A stretch of DNA of 64,000 nucleotides from Thinopyrum elongatum (Eukaryota > Streptophyta > Magnoliopsida > Poales > Poaceae), in contig CM022299.1 of the NCBI GenBank assembly GCA_011799875.1, positions 342,614,307-342,678,306 of the forward strand, written 5' to 3'. Below, piece after piece: positions 32,786 through 43,671 of this stretch. How positions within the stretch are numbered: position 1 is the first letter of the stretch; the number at the start of each line of letters is the position of its first letter. The notes beneath the pieces are model-generated. The model was not told the origin of the DNA, did not search any database, and saw nothing but the letters and a program-made list of their open reading frames with translations. The position numbers were made by a program, and so were the translations under genes.

Positions 32786-33261
32786 AATTATGCATATAGT
32801 TCTATTAAAAAAAAGCTAGTACGTGCTTAGATGGGGTGCTAAAGTCTATTAAAGAAATTAGCATACGTATTTAATTCTTTGACAACTAAACTCCTTCATG
32901 CTTTGGGTAAACTTCTCTCATTTAAGTTTTTTTAATTACTTATCTCATTTAAGTGTTTTGCGTATATGCCATGCTTAGAGCGTGGTTATAGTATAGCCAA
33001 TGTGATGTTGGCCATATCATATATAGTACGTATATAATGTGAAGAAACGAGTGGTAGTACTACCAACTACAAGATGAACTGTAAGAAATACTAGTATGTA
33101 TGTACTGAAGAGTTAAAGTAACGAGAAGGAGCATAACATAGTTCTGTTGGGGGCTCAGCACAACAAACCCCTCAAATAAAACTAAGCACCCTGAAATTAA
33201 ACTAAGCAACTAATCCAGTAGACACTGCATTAGAACCACCATGAGCAACGACACTGCCATC
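32786..33261. other. 3' flank of the exonuclease-like gene
   Basis: AT-rich. It includes a TTATAGTATAGCCAATGTGA-type fragment (about 32991) related to 34655-34690 (GCTATAAGGTTGGCTATAAG). It may be a small MITE remnant. No ORF supported. Confidence 0.4.
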
Positions 33262-33981
33262 TTACTCGGACTCCTCGTCCACGTGCTCGACTTCGTCCTT
33301 GTCCCTCTTCCTCTTGGCCGATACTTCTTTGCTTGAACCACACACTTGGCTGTCGCTCTTCATCCAACCCTTGTAGATATTGAAACAAAGGTAGGCATCC
33401 ATTGCAGTGTACTGGATGTGGTCTCTATCTAGTACATTCCACTGCCATGCAAGATGAAACTTGGGCGGAGGTTTCGTCAGTTTACCGTATGAAGGATCAA
33501 CCATGGCTCCTGCCAGGGTCAACATTGAAGGCTGACGGGAGGACACCAGCCCATTCTTCTGGAGGTCGAAGGGCTGGCCTACAACGAGGCCTATCCGATC
33601 CAGGACTTTTCTGTCATTCGTAAAGTCTACAGTAACGAATTTGACTTTGCCACCCGCGAGGAAGTTCTTAAATTCCTCGCACTCAACGTCGGCATGGCAT
33701 ATGTGGTAGACCAAGCACAAGTTATGCATGCAAACCTGGATCACGGCGGGCTTCTTCTTCTCTTCCTCCTTTAGATTCTTCTCTTTGTCCAGGACTGTGG
33801 TGTACTTAACATCTAGCTCAGTGACCCACTCATCATCATTTGACTTTTCGAACATGCGTCTGAAGCGAGCAAGGCATCCTTTCACCGTCGCGGAAGAACG
33901 GGTATAGATGATGTCAAACTCATCACCGGTGATGGTTCTAACCTTGTACTCACCGCCGATCATGGAGATTTGGGACGCCAT
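33262..33981 (-). CDS. 3'-5' exonuclease-like (DEDDy/RNase D-WRN type) protein, probably catalytically impaired
   Basis: An intact single exon of 239 residues from ATG 33981 (CCAAATCCATGGCG context) to TGA-type end at 33262. Domain order fits a DEDDy exonuclease. Exo I region is ELDVKY (D57, K59), Exo II region VKFVTVDFTNDRKVLDRIG (D123), Exo III HIQYTAMDAYLCFNIY (Y191, D195). DEDDy enzymes use D-x-E in Exo I; here the Glu position is Lys (codon AAG, one transition from GAG), so two-metal catalysis is probably lost. The C-terminus has a basic cluster (SAKRKRDKDE, possible nuclear signal) and an acidic end. Members act on RNA or DNA ends; the substrate here is unknown. No neighbour is functionally linked. 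Confidence 0.75.
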   Translation of the reverse strand: MASQISMIGGEYKVRTITGDEFDIIYTRSSATVKGCLARFRRMFEKSNDDEWVTELDVKYTTVLDKEKNLKEEEKKKPAVIQVCMHNLCLVYHICHADVECEEFKNFLAGGKVKFVTVDFTNDRKVLDRIGLVVGQPFDLQKNGLVSSRQPSMLTLAGAMVDPSYGKLTKPPPKFHLAWQWNVLDRDHIQYTAMDAYLCFNIYKGWMKSDSQVCGSSKEVSAKRKRDKDEVEHVDEESE

Positions 33982-34300
33982 GGATTTGGGAGGAGGGTTA
34001 GGATTAGTGGAACTGCTGTAATGTGAAAGGACGGGACGACTAGGAGCGAACTACCGTAATGTTAAAGGACGACCAGGGATGAGTAGGAGCGAACTGCTAG
34101 CAGTTTTCTGATAGTAAAAATGCTGAGTGGGGCGTGCGAACGGCAGGGTAGTGGCTTGCCTGGTGGATAAATGGCTTCATGCACAGTACTATGGGGGCCC
34201 AATTAGATGTCATGTCAACTAGACGCCCAATTAAATGGCTTCATGCATCTGCGTGTTCGCACGTCAAGCGTTGGGAAAATTATAGGTGATACGAAGCTTT
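33982..34300. promoter_or_regulatory. 5' flank of the exonuclease-like gene
   Basis: It contains two tandem GGACGACnAGG/GAGCGAACTnC repeats (34033-34100) within the presumed 5' UTR and a weak TATA candidate on the minus strand (CATTTATCC, about 34167-34175). The repeat GGCTTCATGCA occurs twice, at about 34172 and 34235. Confidence 0.35.
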
Positions 34301-34304
34301 CCAT

Positions 34305-34484
34305 GCTCCCATGATATGGGCTTCCGAGAGACCTTGGATCTGAGATCGAATGGTTGCATGGCGTGATTCTAGACCTATGGGTGAATATCCTATCCTGGAG
34401 GGTTATTCTGCAAATTTTCAGCAACTTAGCATGCGATCGTTCGATCTCAGATCCAAGGGCTGTCAGCAGCCCGTATCATGGTCG
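34305..34484. repeat. inverted repeat, MITE- or hairpin-like
   Basis: The inner arms TTGGATCTGAGATCGAA (ending 34350) and TTCGATCTCAGATCCAA (from 34440) are part of a perfect 19-bp pair. The arms extend outward with mismatches (CCATGATATGGGCTT against CAGCCCGTATCATGG). The loop is about 89 bp. No transposon termini were recognised. Confidence 0.75.
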
Positions 34485-34843
34485 CGCCTACCACGACCAT
34501 CGCCTCGCTCGTGCCCTTGGAGATTTCAGACGGCTATAAATGAGCATTTTTTTTGCCTACTTCGCATGCATGAAACTACTTCCTCCATCCAAGTGCGTTA
34601 GGCTATCTGATGTTGGCATGTCATACATAGTCATCACTTATAGTGACTCATACAACAAGGTTAGCTATAAGGTTGGCTATAAGAGTATTTCTTTCTTCTC
34701 TCTCTCTCTTTCTTCGTAGTATTTATTGCATTTACCAAGGAGTAAGTAGCTAGGTAGTACTTGACACCTGTATACCATGGAGGTGGTCAGGAATCGGGAG
34801 ACTCACGCCGGTCGTAGCGCCGCAGTAATAATAATAATGCCAA
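34485..34843. other. no gene seen
   Basis: It contains a CT-rich microsatellite (TTCTCTCTCTCTCTTTC, about 34696) and the TATAAGGTTGGCTATAAG segment shared with 32991. Two GGTAGTACT-type short motifs are present. Confidence 0.4.
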
Positions 34844-35088
34844 GTCAAATCACAGGGCCCCACCTGTCCAGTAGTAACGAGCCGTCAAATCACACAGCCC
34901 TACGTTTGCAGTAGCCTACTCCCTCATCTTCTCGCCTCTGTATCGAACCGACTAGGCGGAACTGCCCCACTTACCGCACGGGAAAAGCCCCGCCCTCGAC
35001 TTTTAAATATAATTTTGTATCCATGGATTGCGCCATGGAGCAAAGCCTGAAGAAAACGACGGTACACATGTATACAGCACGCCCGTCG
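34844..35088 (+). repeat. direct repeat R2 flanking the exonuclease-like gene
   Basis: The partner of 32569-32785. The conserved ATGGAGCAAA at 35035 opens a 35-codon frame ([20 protein letters not shown]...), too short and unsupported to call a gene. The TTTTAAATATAAT box at about 35000 precedes it by 35 bp. Confidence 0.75.
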
Positions 35089-35329
35089 CGTTCGCGTCGC
35101 ACCCCAGACGGTCGGTCGGTTTGGCACGCCGCTCTCTGAATGTAACGCGCGTCATATTGCGTTTGCACACACATGTGGGACCACAATTGAGAACCGACCA
35201 TAGGCACACTCCCCCGTCCCCGCAAGTCGGCTGAGTTAATAGAAGAGAGAGACGAGAGATAGTACTAGAGCAATGCTGTAAACACGTCGGTGCCTGGACG
35301 ATCCTTGCACGACACGGGAGATCAGTTCG
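35089..35329. other. no gene seen, edge of the low-copy island
   Basis: It includes GACGGTCGGTCGG (35108), also present near 31213. It ends at the truncated chromovirus. Confidence 0.35.
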
Positions 35330-37194
35330 TCCATGCAAATCCTTGCGAGTATCCGGGGGTGCTAGCACTGGGGCAGATGTCAACTTATCTTTTAGCGTCT
35401 GAAAGCTTTCTTGACATTTTTCTGTCCACTCAAACTTAACACCTTTGTGGAGTAGGTCAGTCAGTGGCTTTGCAATCTTGGAAAAGTTCTCAATGAACCG
35501 ACGGCAATAACTAGCGAGTCCGAGAAAACTCCTGACTTGCTTAACATTCTTCGGGGGTGTCCAGTCAAGAATGGCTTGAACTCATTCCGGGTTAACAGCA
35601 ATTCCATCCTTGGAAATCACATGACCAAGATAGGTCACTTCAGATAACCAGAATTCACACTTAGAGTACTTGGCGTAAAGCTGGTGTTCTCGAAGCTTCT
35701 CCAATACAAGCCGAAGATGTTCAGCGTGTTCCTCTTCATTCTTGGAATATATAAGGATATCATCCAAATAAACCACGACAAATTTGTCGAGGTAATCCAT
35801 GAAGATATAGTTCATCAACTGGGAGAAGGTTGCTGGAGCATTGGTTAATCCGAAAGACATAACAGTGTACTCGTATGAGGCATAGCGAGTCACGAAAGCG
35901 GTCTTCGGAATATCCTCCTTACGAACTCGGATCTGATGATAACCCAACCTCAAGTCGAGTTTTGAGAACACAGAGGACCCAGCAAGCTGATCATAAAGGT
36001 CATTGATCCGGGGCAGTGGGTATTTATTCTGGATTGTGGCTTGGTTAATGGGACGGTAATCCTGAACCAATCGGTTAGTTCCATCCTTCTTCTTAACGAA
36101 GAGTGAAGGTGCTCCCCAAGCAGAGGAACTGGGGCGGATGAAACCTTTCTTAAGTGACTTTTCGATTTCTTCCTTAAGTTCAAGGAGTTCATGCGGCGGC
36201 ATATTATAAGGATGCTTCGCAATAGGGGTAGTGCCAGGCTTCAAGTCAATGACAAACTCGATAGCTCTAGCCGGGGGTATTCCTGGAAGTTCTTCCGGAA
36301 AGACATCCAGAAAATCTCGAACGACATGAACGTTCTCGATTCCCTCCAAAGGTGAGGCGTTCAAAGCATTCAGAGCATATATCTGAGCTTCAGCATTTCG
36401 AGTAATTCGGGCGGTGTAGTTCACTATCTCATCGGAGGGGTGAAGAAGTTGTACAACTTTTGTGGCGCAATTGATCGAAGCAATGTGAGCTTTCAACCAA
36501 TCCATTCCGAGGATAAGGTCTATGGTGGAAGATTTTGAAACGATGGGTGAGGCACGGAATTCCAATCCTTTAATTTCGACGGTAACGTTAGGTGCCATCA
36601 CGTCAGCATGACAATGACCTCCGGGAGTTTTAATGACTAACGGAGTATGCATCTTCTCATAATGAATGCCATGCATGAATGCAAACTTTCCAGAGATGAA
36701 TGAATGTGATGTTCCTGAATCAAATAAAACAGAAGTAGGTACTGAGTTAATGAGAAGGGTACCCATCACGGTAGCAGGTTGATCCTGGACTTCTTCAATA
36801 TCAATATTGTAAGCGTGTCCACGACCATGAGCAGCAGACCCAGTATTAGAGTTGCGGGCCTGATTGTTGTCATGACCATTGCCACGGACAGTACGAGGAA
36901 AAGCCAACTGATTCTGAGTCTGGCGGCAGTCCTTAGCAAGGTGACCTGGTTTGTGGCACTTGAAGCACAGACCATCTTCAGGACGAAGAGGAGCATTGTG
37001 TGGAACATCTTGAGCTCTTGGCTGCCCCGGTGGTGGAGGAGGCAGACGTGGTGTATCATAGTTGTTCCTTGGCGCAGGGGCATTTGGACGGAACACGTTG
37101 TTGGGAATCCAGACTCGACGCTTCTGTGCTGAGCCCGAAGATGAGCCAACATCACGATAGCGCTTCTGTGGCTCCTTATGCTTCATCTGAGCGT
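35330..37194 (-). pseudogene. chromovirus zinc knuckle-protease-RT-RNaseH fragment
   Basis: The zinc knuckle is [14 protein letters not shown] (intact CCHC). The protease has [13 protein letters not shown] (DSG). RT includes [35 protein letters not shown] (LRLGY where LRSGY is usual), [16 protein letters not shown] and the catalytic [13 protein letters not shown]. It is open from 37186 to a TGA at 35582 (after GIAVNPE, an Arg CGA-to-TGA type change), then continues in frame through RNase H-proximal [20 protein letters not shown] and [19 protein letters not shown] to about 35330. A frameshift near 37195 separates it from gag. Confidence 0.88.
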
Positions 37195-37863
37195 CTCAAC
37201 CAGAATGGCCTTGTTCACAAGAGTAGCAAAGTCATTGAAGTCTTGAGCAGCAAGTGCAAGCTCGATGTCTGGGTGGAGTCCAGTACGAAACTTCTCTTGT
37301 CTACGGGCATCCGTGGCGATGTCTTCTTCAGCATAGCGGGACAGGTCAAGGAATTCCCGCTGATAGGCTTTGACAGTCTTGTTGCCCTAAGTGAGGTTGC
37401 GGAACTGGGTTTTCATCCGGTCCATGATTCCTTGAGGAATATAACGGGCACGAAAAGCAGCCTGGAACTCAGGCCAAGTGATGACTGTTCTAGCAGGCAG
37501 TGTACGCTTGTGGATGTCCCACCATTGAGCAGCGGGACCCTTTAAGAAAAAGGACGCGAAGGTGACAAAGTTGGCAGGGGAGACATTTGTGGACTCCATT
37601 TCATGAGTGATGTCGCGAATCCAGTCATCAGCATCCAGTGGCTTATCAGAGTTGCGGAACTGAGTGGGCTTAAGACACACAAATTCCGACAGAGTTATTG
37701 CAGCAGGGTTCTGGTTCTGGTTGTTCTGATGCGGAAACTGAGCCATGATCCCAGTCATGAACTGACGGTTGAGCTCGAATTGTTGCATCATAGCTGCCAT
37801 ATAGTCTGGCGGTGGTGGGTGTTCAGGGGCATGACCACGACCACGACCACCTGGTCTAACCAT
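37195..37863 (-). pseudogene. chromovirus gag
   Basis: The start chosen is ATG 37863 (MVRPGGRGRGHAPEHPPPPD). The capsid core includes PTQFRNSDKPLDADDWIRDI, FFLKGPAAQWWDIHKR and FRARYIPQGIMDRM. A TAG after QFRNLT (about 37384-37386) replaces a CAG; the frame then continues ([31 protein letters not shown]) to a frameshift near 37195. A plausible 3' splice site (CTTAGCAG/GATGG) lies exactly at the start codon. Confidence 0.85.
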
Positions 37864-37973
37864 CCTGCTAAGTTTCAATAGGGGTAGTTTAGTAAAAGCA
37901 ATTACGAGTATTTGGCGACAAGCATGATGTAACTCGACGATAATCAAGCAGTGTAACAGATACATAACAGTAG

Positions 37974-38882
37974 TCAATTAAGACATACAGATCCATACAC
38001 AGAGTCGGGTTCATGCGAACAGCATAACGGCGCAAATTTAAAAGCTAGACATGCTAGGCGACGCGCAGGCACGCGGTAAGGAAGTACACAACGAGACATA
38101 GCAAAGGCTACATCAACGTCCGGGAAAACCACTGAAATGGGGTAACTACAAGTGCGGACGACGAATAGCCGTCGCAGGAAAATCCTGCACTCCATGTGCA
38201 CTTTGATGCAGAATCCGGTCTCGAGTGGAAGAAGAGGTCCACGTGGAGGTGCGTGACCTCCAACAGCAGGCCAATCAATTCCAGCATACATCTGAGTCCT
38301 GCGCGGATAAAGGATGTACTCCGGATGTATCCTTGCATGAATAGCTGGTAGCAACTGCGTCATAGCATCATAGAGACGTGCTCGAGTGGCAAACAACTCG
38401 ACGGCAAGAGCCCGAACAGTGCGATCCAGAGCCTGAGTGCACTGAACCAGAACATGCGGGTCATATCGACGACGCTCGTACGGGGCACAGATAGCTGTGT
38501 AGTATCCAGTAGCATCTCCAGCAGGGGCATACGGAATGTATCGAAACTCAGAGGCATCCAAGCTAACGCTGAACTCTCCTCGGAGATGTGCGACAGCAGA
38601 GCAGGCGGCATCATGGACTGCCATCTCAATCATCACGCCGATACCGTGGAAAAAGTGCAGCTCAGTGTCTGAGTCATCTTGCTGATCATAGATACGAACA
38701 TCAGCATGGTACTGCTCCTGGTTGAACTCGCGGTAATCCTCATAGACCATGTACTCAGGGTACCAGCGGTAGCCCAGTCTGGTTAGGAGGGCGATCAGGA
38801 CAGCTGGAAAACCAGGGGCATCACGAGCCCAAGTGCGAAGCACAAGCTGCGTCGCGGGACGTGGGGGAAACAAACAATCCAT
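37974..38882 (-). CDS. extra ORF between PBS and gag, function unknown
   Basis: It is an open frame of 302 codons from ATG 38882 (MDCLFPPRPATQLVLRTWAR). It has regions WYPEYMVYEDYREFNQEQYH, LHFFHGIGVMIEMAVHDAAC, SEFRYIPYAPAGDATGYYTA and RPxxMYAGIDWPAVGG-like sequence. After about residue 220 the composition becomes Cys/Phe-rich and may be non-coding read-through. A strong acceptor TTCCTCTGTTTCAG abuts the ATG, suggesting the ORF is reached by splicing a leader intron. It has no domain I recognise and no membrane segment. In position it corresponds to a pre-gag ORF, unusual for chromoviruses. Confidence 0.55.
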   Translation of the reverse strand: MDCLFPPRPATQLVLRTWARDAPGFPAVLIALLTRLGYRWYPEYMVYEDYREFNQEQYHADVRIYDQQDDSDTELHFFHGIGVMIEMAVHDAACSAVAHLRGEFSVSLDASEFRYIPYAPAGDATGYYTAICAPYERRRYDPHVLVQCTQALDRTVRALAVELFATRARLYDAMTQLLPAIHARIHPEYILYPRRTQMYAGIDWPAVGGHAPPRGPLLPLETGFCIKVHMECRIFLRRLFVVRTCSYPISVVFPDVDVAFAMSRCVLPYRVPARRLACLAFKFAPLCCSHEPDSVYGSVCLN

Positions 38883-39260
38883 CTGAAACAGAGGAAATTC
38901 GGGATTGTCAAATGACAATGAGAAGTATAATACAACTCGGAGAGAAAGGTTAAACAAAACAATGGAAAGGAAAATGATTATCAGACTAATCAGATCAATG
39001 GTAAGGAAGTAAGCACAGATATCCAGCTCTCCGGGTAGACGAGATTTACGAGATCCTAAGTGTCGGCGTTAGTAAATTCATTTAACCCGAATAGAAGAGA
39101 GATCAGAGTCCCAGAGTATAGAAGAGGAATAAAAGATACTAATATCACCCAGTTGGCGACGTGGGCCCGTAAGCCACACAACCAAGTTAGTAAATTAGTT
39201 TTTCGATGTCTAGACTCAACTTCGGCCAAGGAATTGGAAGGGGGCTTCCTACAGGCAGTC

Positions 39261-39274
39261 GGCTCTGATACCAA
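39261..39274 (-). promoter_or_regulatory. primer-binding site, tRNA-iMet type
   Basis: The minus strand reads TTGGTATCAGAGCC two bases after the LTR end, matching the standard complement of initiator tRNA-Met. Confidence 0.9.
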
Positions 39275-39276
39275 CT

Positions 39277-42200
39277 TGTGATGCCCCCGACTCAATCATG
39301 CACTAATCATACACGCAAACATGCACGATCAAGCACAGGGACTCACGGGAAGATATCACAACACAACTCTAACACAAATAAACGAAGATCCACGAATATT
39401 ACAGACCAGGGATCACGAGGATCCGAATACATAAGTCAGTCATACAAATAATATCTGGGTACAGACATATTTAGTCAAGGTTTGCCTTAAGAAGGCTAGC
39501 ACAAACAACAACTCTAGATCGAAAGGCGAAGGCCTCCTGCCTGGGACCCTCCGATCCTACTCCTGGTCGGCTGGCTTGATCCAGTAGTACGTGCCATCTG
39601 GACCCTCCTGGTAGTAAGCTCCTGCAGGGACATCTGGCTCCGGAGCTCCATCGTCTGAGGTATCATCAAAAGGGGTATGGGGAAAAAGAAGTAGCAAAGC
39701 AACCGTGAGTACTCATCTGAAGTACTCAGCAAGCAAGGATCTACACTACATATGCAACATTATCAAAGAAAGGCTGTATATGTGGACTGGGCTGCAGAAA
39801 TGCCAGAATAGAGAGAAGGCCTAGCCCTATCGAAGACTAGCATCTTCACAAAGCCACCATCTTGCAGCAATTAGAAGAGTACAGAAAAGCATTTTATTAA
39901 GCAAGCATGTTGAGGCAAAGCCTAGAGATCCTTCCTTGACTCCCTGCGAGAAAGCGATCCCGGAGCTTCAATTAATTAAGCAAGTATCCAGTTCAAGTAG
40001 TAGATTGGGATACCAAACTGAGCGTCCTGTTACCGCGGACACGGCTATTCGAATAGATCACTTCCCTGCAGGGGTGCACTACTGTTACCCAACACGCTCG
40101 ATCACCTCTGGCCATACACACTTGCTGGGTAATGCCCGGCCTCGGGAGATCGACACGAAACAGCGCCCTACCTAGGCTCAGCAGAGAGGTCAACACACCG
40201 GACTAACCTATGCATCCAGGGGTCTTGGGCCATCGCCCCGGGCGCTCCTGCGCGTTGCGAGACTGGCCGGGGAGCATGCGCGACACTGAACTCGTCAGTG
40301 AAGTATCCAGCCCAACCCCAACAATCAGCTCGCACGGTGAACTGTGACGTCTGATGAGCTTTCGGGAGAAACGTACGATGTAGAGGGCCCCATAAACCAT
40401 TATCCCGCGTGGTGGTAGTGCGTATAGGCCATTGGCCAACTCAGATCAATTACCCAAATCCGTTAGGCGTATTTAACAACTCGCGGAGACGATCAGAGTT
40501 TCTGATGCTCCGCCACAATATCTCTCTCAGGTGCCTTCCTGGCAAACCCGACTACATAAGTTCCCCGCGGGTACCCATCAGGGTCAACCCGCCTGCGACA
40601 AAGGTTAAAGTAACCGTGTGGTCATAACATCAAGGGGGAAACCCCGAGGAATCACCCTCGGTGGATTCCACTCAATGAAATCATCAAGGTGAACGTAGGA
40701 GGAATCACCCTCGAGGTTCACACTTGAGGGGTTGCACGACAGAGTCGTATCGGGAGTGGTTAAGGAGGAATCACCCTCGATGACCACGACCGAACAGCTA
40801 CACTATAGAGTTATCATCAGGAGTGCGTTACGAGGTATCACCCTCGGCACTCGATAGTAACTATGCATAGTCGTACAACAAAGGGGGTGAAGTGAGGTGT
40901 TGGTCTCTGGTCGTCGATCACGTTGATCGAGTCATCGATGATGAAGCAGAGGCAATAAGGACAAAGTGGGGGTCACTGATGGTTCACTAACCAACCTATA
41001 CTAAGCAGTTTGAAATAGGCAGGTAAGGTAGCAATAAGCAGGTTACAAAAGCAGGCTATGCATCAGAATAGGAGCAATCATTTACAGTAGCAAAATCTAA
41101 TGCAAGCATGAGAGTATAGAATGGGCGATATCGGATGTTCAAGAGGGGAGGCTTGCCTGGAAGCTCTGCTGAGAGGGGCTGGTCGTCAGAAGGCTGCTCG
41201 TCCGGAGCATAGTCATACTCTGCTGCGGCGGCATCGGTCTCGGTGTCTATCAAGAGAGAAGGAGGGGAAGGAAACAATAAATTCACGGCAAAAATGCAAA
41301 CAATATGCATGACAGGCCTAAATAATATGCAGAGGTGTTCTACTGCCTAACTAAATGATTTAGTTAATTTAGGAATTTATTTGGATTTATTTTATTAAAG
41401 TTGAGCACTATTCATTTATCGAAATCAGTCTAAAAGTTCCACGTTCAGATAGTTAGTGGCATCTAACAGATGAACGGACCACGTATTCGGATTCGTCTCG
41501 TCGTTCTGAGCAACTTTCATGTATAAAGTTTTTCGATCGGAGCTATGGTTTATTTTATATGATTTTCTAAAGATTTTAACATTTTCTGAATTATTTAATT
41601 AGTTATTTAAATTTGAATTATCCAGAATAGTGAATGATGACATCATCATGACATAGTGTGATGTCAGCAGGTCAAACCCAGCTGACCAGAGTCAAACCTG
41701 ACCTGTGGGTCTAGTGGGACCCACATGTCAGTGACTCAGCTAATTAAACAGAGTTAAGAGTAAACTAATTAGGTTAATTAGTGGGTGGGGCCTACTGGTC
41801 AGTGAGTGATTAGTATTTAAACTAATTAATTAACTAATTAACATATTATCTATTTATTTAAAATCATTTAACAGGCGGGACCCACATGTCATAGACACAG
41901 GGCCAGCCCAGTCAGCAGTTGACTGGGTCAACAGGTCAACGAGACCCACCCGTCAGCGACACAGGGGGTCCCACACGTCAGGCCACATCAGCGCCGGCCG
42001 GAGACGCGCCGGAGTTGGCTCCGGCGAGCCAAACGCGGCGGCGTGCGTTGGGAGGAGCTCGGATTTCGTGCACAGGGCGTTTCCGGGGCCGTGGCTGGGT
42101 GCGTTCGACGCGGCTCGGTGTCGCGCGTCGAATGGCGGTGGTGCGAGGTGCTGTGGTGGCCAGAGCTGAGTGCTACGAGCTCATCGGCGGCGAGCTGTTC

Positions 42201-43349
42201 GGGTGAGCTGCGGGATCGGGGCTACGGCGGGCAAACGAACGAGGCAAGGCACTGGGAAGACTCTACGTGGCGCGGTGAGCGCGATGGTGGCACGCACGGG
42301 ACCATTTGGTCACTGTGGCCACGCCGGTGACGAGGCGGGCGGCGGCACGTTTGGGCGACGGCGATGTGGGCGCCAGAGCTCGCAATCGAGCGCGCGGAGT
42401 GAGGGGAAAAGGAGAGGGGCTCACTGCCGTTTCTGGGAAGGCCCGGTGAAGCCGGTGGTGGTCGGAGGGCGGCGGAATCCGGCGATGAAGACGACAGAGC
42501 CGGGGAGGAAGATGAGGTCGGGGCAGCTCCTGGAGGCGTCCAACGTCGCGTGGCTCGACGGGAAGACGTGGATGACCGAGATGGAGCTCGAGGCGAGACG
42601 GAGAGGTGGGGCGGTGACCGAGGCTACGCAGACGACGGCGGCGCGGCCATGGCAGCGCTCGGGAGAGGTGGGAGCCAGCGAGGGAGAGCGGAGGAAGAAT
42701 GGCGGAGGCGTCCAGGGGGAGTGGATGGCCTCGGCCTTATCCACCGCGAGCGCGGCGACGCGTTGTCGAGCGGCGAGCAGGGGGGGCCGGGTGCGTGCGC
42801 GCGTGCGCGTGCTGAGTGATCGACAGCGGTCGCGGTGAGCAGTGCGGGAGGTGCGGGGTGGGCTGGGCCGACACTGTAGCCACTTAGGCCCAGCCGTTGC
42901 GGGCTTTTTCTTTTTCTTCTTTTCTTTTCTGTTTTCTCTTTTGTTTTACTGCTTTGCAAAATGTGTGGTCCTATATATAGTATTGTAAATACAAGACTTA
43001 GCTCAATAATTACAGTGAAATATCTAGCACTGTTATAAAAAGGTTTTGAGTTCATATCATTTCATTTTGATTTTATTTAATCATAAATGGATTAAATACT
43101 TCTGTTTTGTTGCTGTTAGAGTCACTTAATTAATTTAGTAAATGTTGATTACAATTTTAGGATTGTCCCTGATTTATTTGCTATTTAATGAACATTTTAG
43201 TTCCCAAATTGGAACAACTTTTATTTTCACTTTAATTTATTTGAAGTTTGAAATGCAATATGATGCAAATGATGACTAGGCACTGTTAAACTTGCTGACA
43301 TGGCATTAACTAAGTGTGATCACTGTGGTTGATTACATGGGGTGTTACA
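39277..43349 (-). repeat. 5' LTR of the Tekay-like element (4,073 bp)
   Basis: The minus strand begins TGTAACACCCCATGTAATC at 43349 and ends GGGGGCATCACA at 39277. It contains a run of GGAATCACCCTCG-type direct repeats (40640-40850, four or five copies of AGGAATCACCCTCGA/GGTATCACCCTCGG with a period near 75 bp), a GC-rich block (about 41980-42860) and AT-rich flanks. ORFs on both strands in the GC-rich block overlap one another and have no recognisable domain. Confidence 0.85.
40640..40860. repeat. GAATCACCCTCG direct repeats within the LTR
   Basis: GAGGAATCACCCTCGGTG, GGAGGAATCACCCTCGAGG, GGAGGAATCACCCTCGATG and CGAGGTATCACCCTCGGCA recur every 50-75 bp, each joined to a TGCACGACAGAGTCGTATCG-like or related link. 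CGAGG...CCTCG makes each core a small dyad. Confidence 0.7.
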
Positions 43350-43671
43350 AAACTATGGCCCTCGGGTCTATCTTTTATCATATATAAAAACCAAAAATAC
43401 CTTGCTGTGTTTTTTTTGTATTTTTGTCCGATCTATCTATCAAATACCATACAATTTAATCTTGCTCGTAACCGTCGAGGGATTGACAACTCCTTGTTCG
43501 CGTTGGGTTGTAAGGATTTGTTGTTTGTGTGCAGGTGATGCCAACAAGGTGTTGCTTGGTTCTCCTACTGGATTGATAACCTTGGTTCTTAACTGAGGGA
43601 AATACTTATCTCTACTGTACTGCATCATCCTCTCCTCTTCGGGGAAATCCCAGCGCAGTTCACAAGTAGCA
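43350..43671 (+). repeat. Athila-type LTR 3' fragment 1
   Basis: It aligns with LTR positions about 50278-50663 (GGCCCTCGGGTCTATCTTTT, GGGTTGTAAGGATTTGTT, TGTTGCTTGGTTCTCCTACT, GCATCATCCTCTCCTCTTCG). U3 and most of R are missing; the Tekay-like LTR cuts it on the left. Confidence 0.75.

Larger units (their letters stand above)
35330..43349 (-). mobile_element. Tekay-like chromovirus (gypsy), 3' truncated
   Basis: On the minus strand the order is 5' LTR (43349-39277), tRNA-Met-type PBS (39274-39261), an extra ORF, gag, zinc knuckle, protease, RT, and the start of RNase H, which breaks off at about 35330 next to the low-copy island. Integrase, chromodomain and 3' LTR are absent. The long LTR and RT sequence fit the Tekay/Del lineage; this is inferred, not searched. 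Confidence 0.85.

Noticed and set aside
35028..35405. Small ORFs at the R2 repeat as a defence peptide or gene
   Set aside because: Frames are short, overlap on both strands, and the corresponding ATG in R1 stops after three codons.
41919..43055. Long ORFs on both strands in a GC-rich block
   Set aside because: They lie inside the 4-kb chromovirus LTR, overlap in several frames and show only composition-driven residues.
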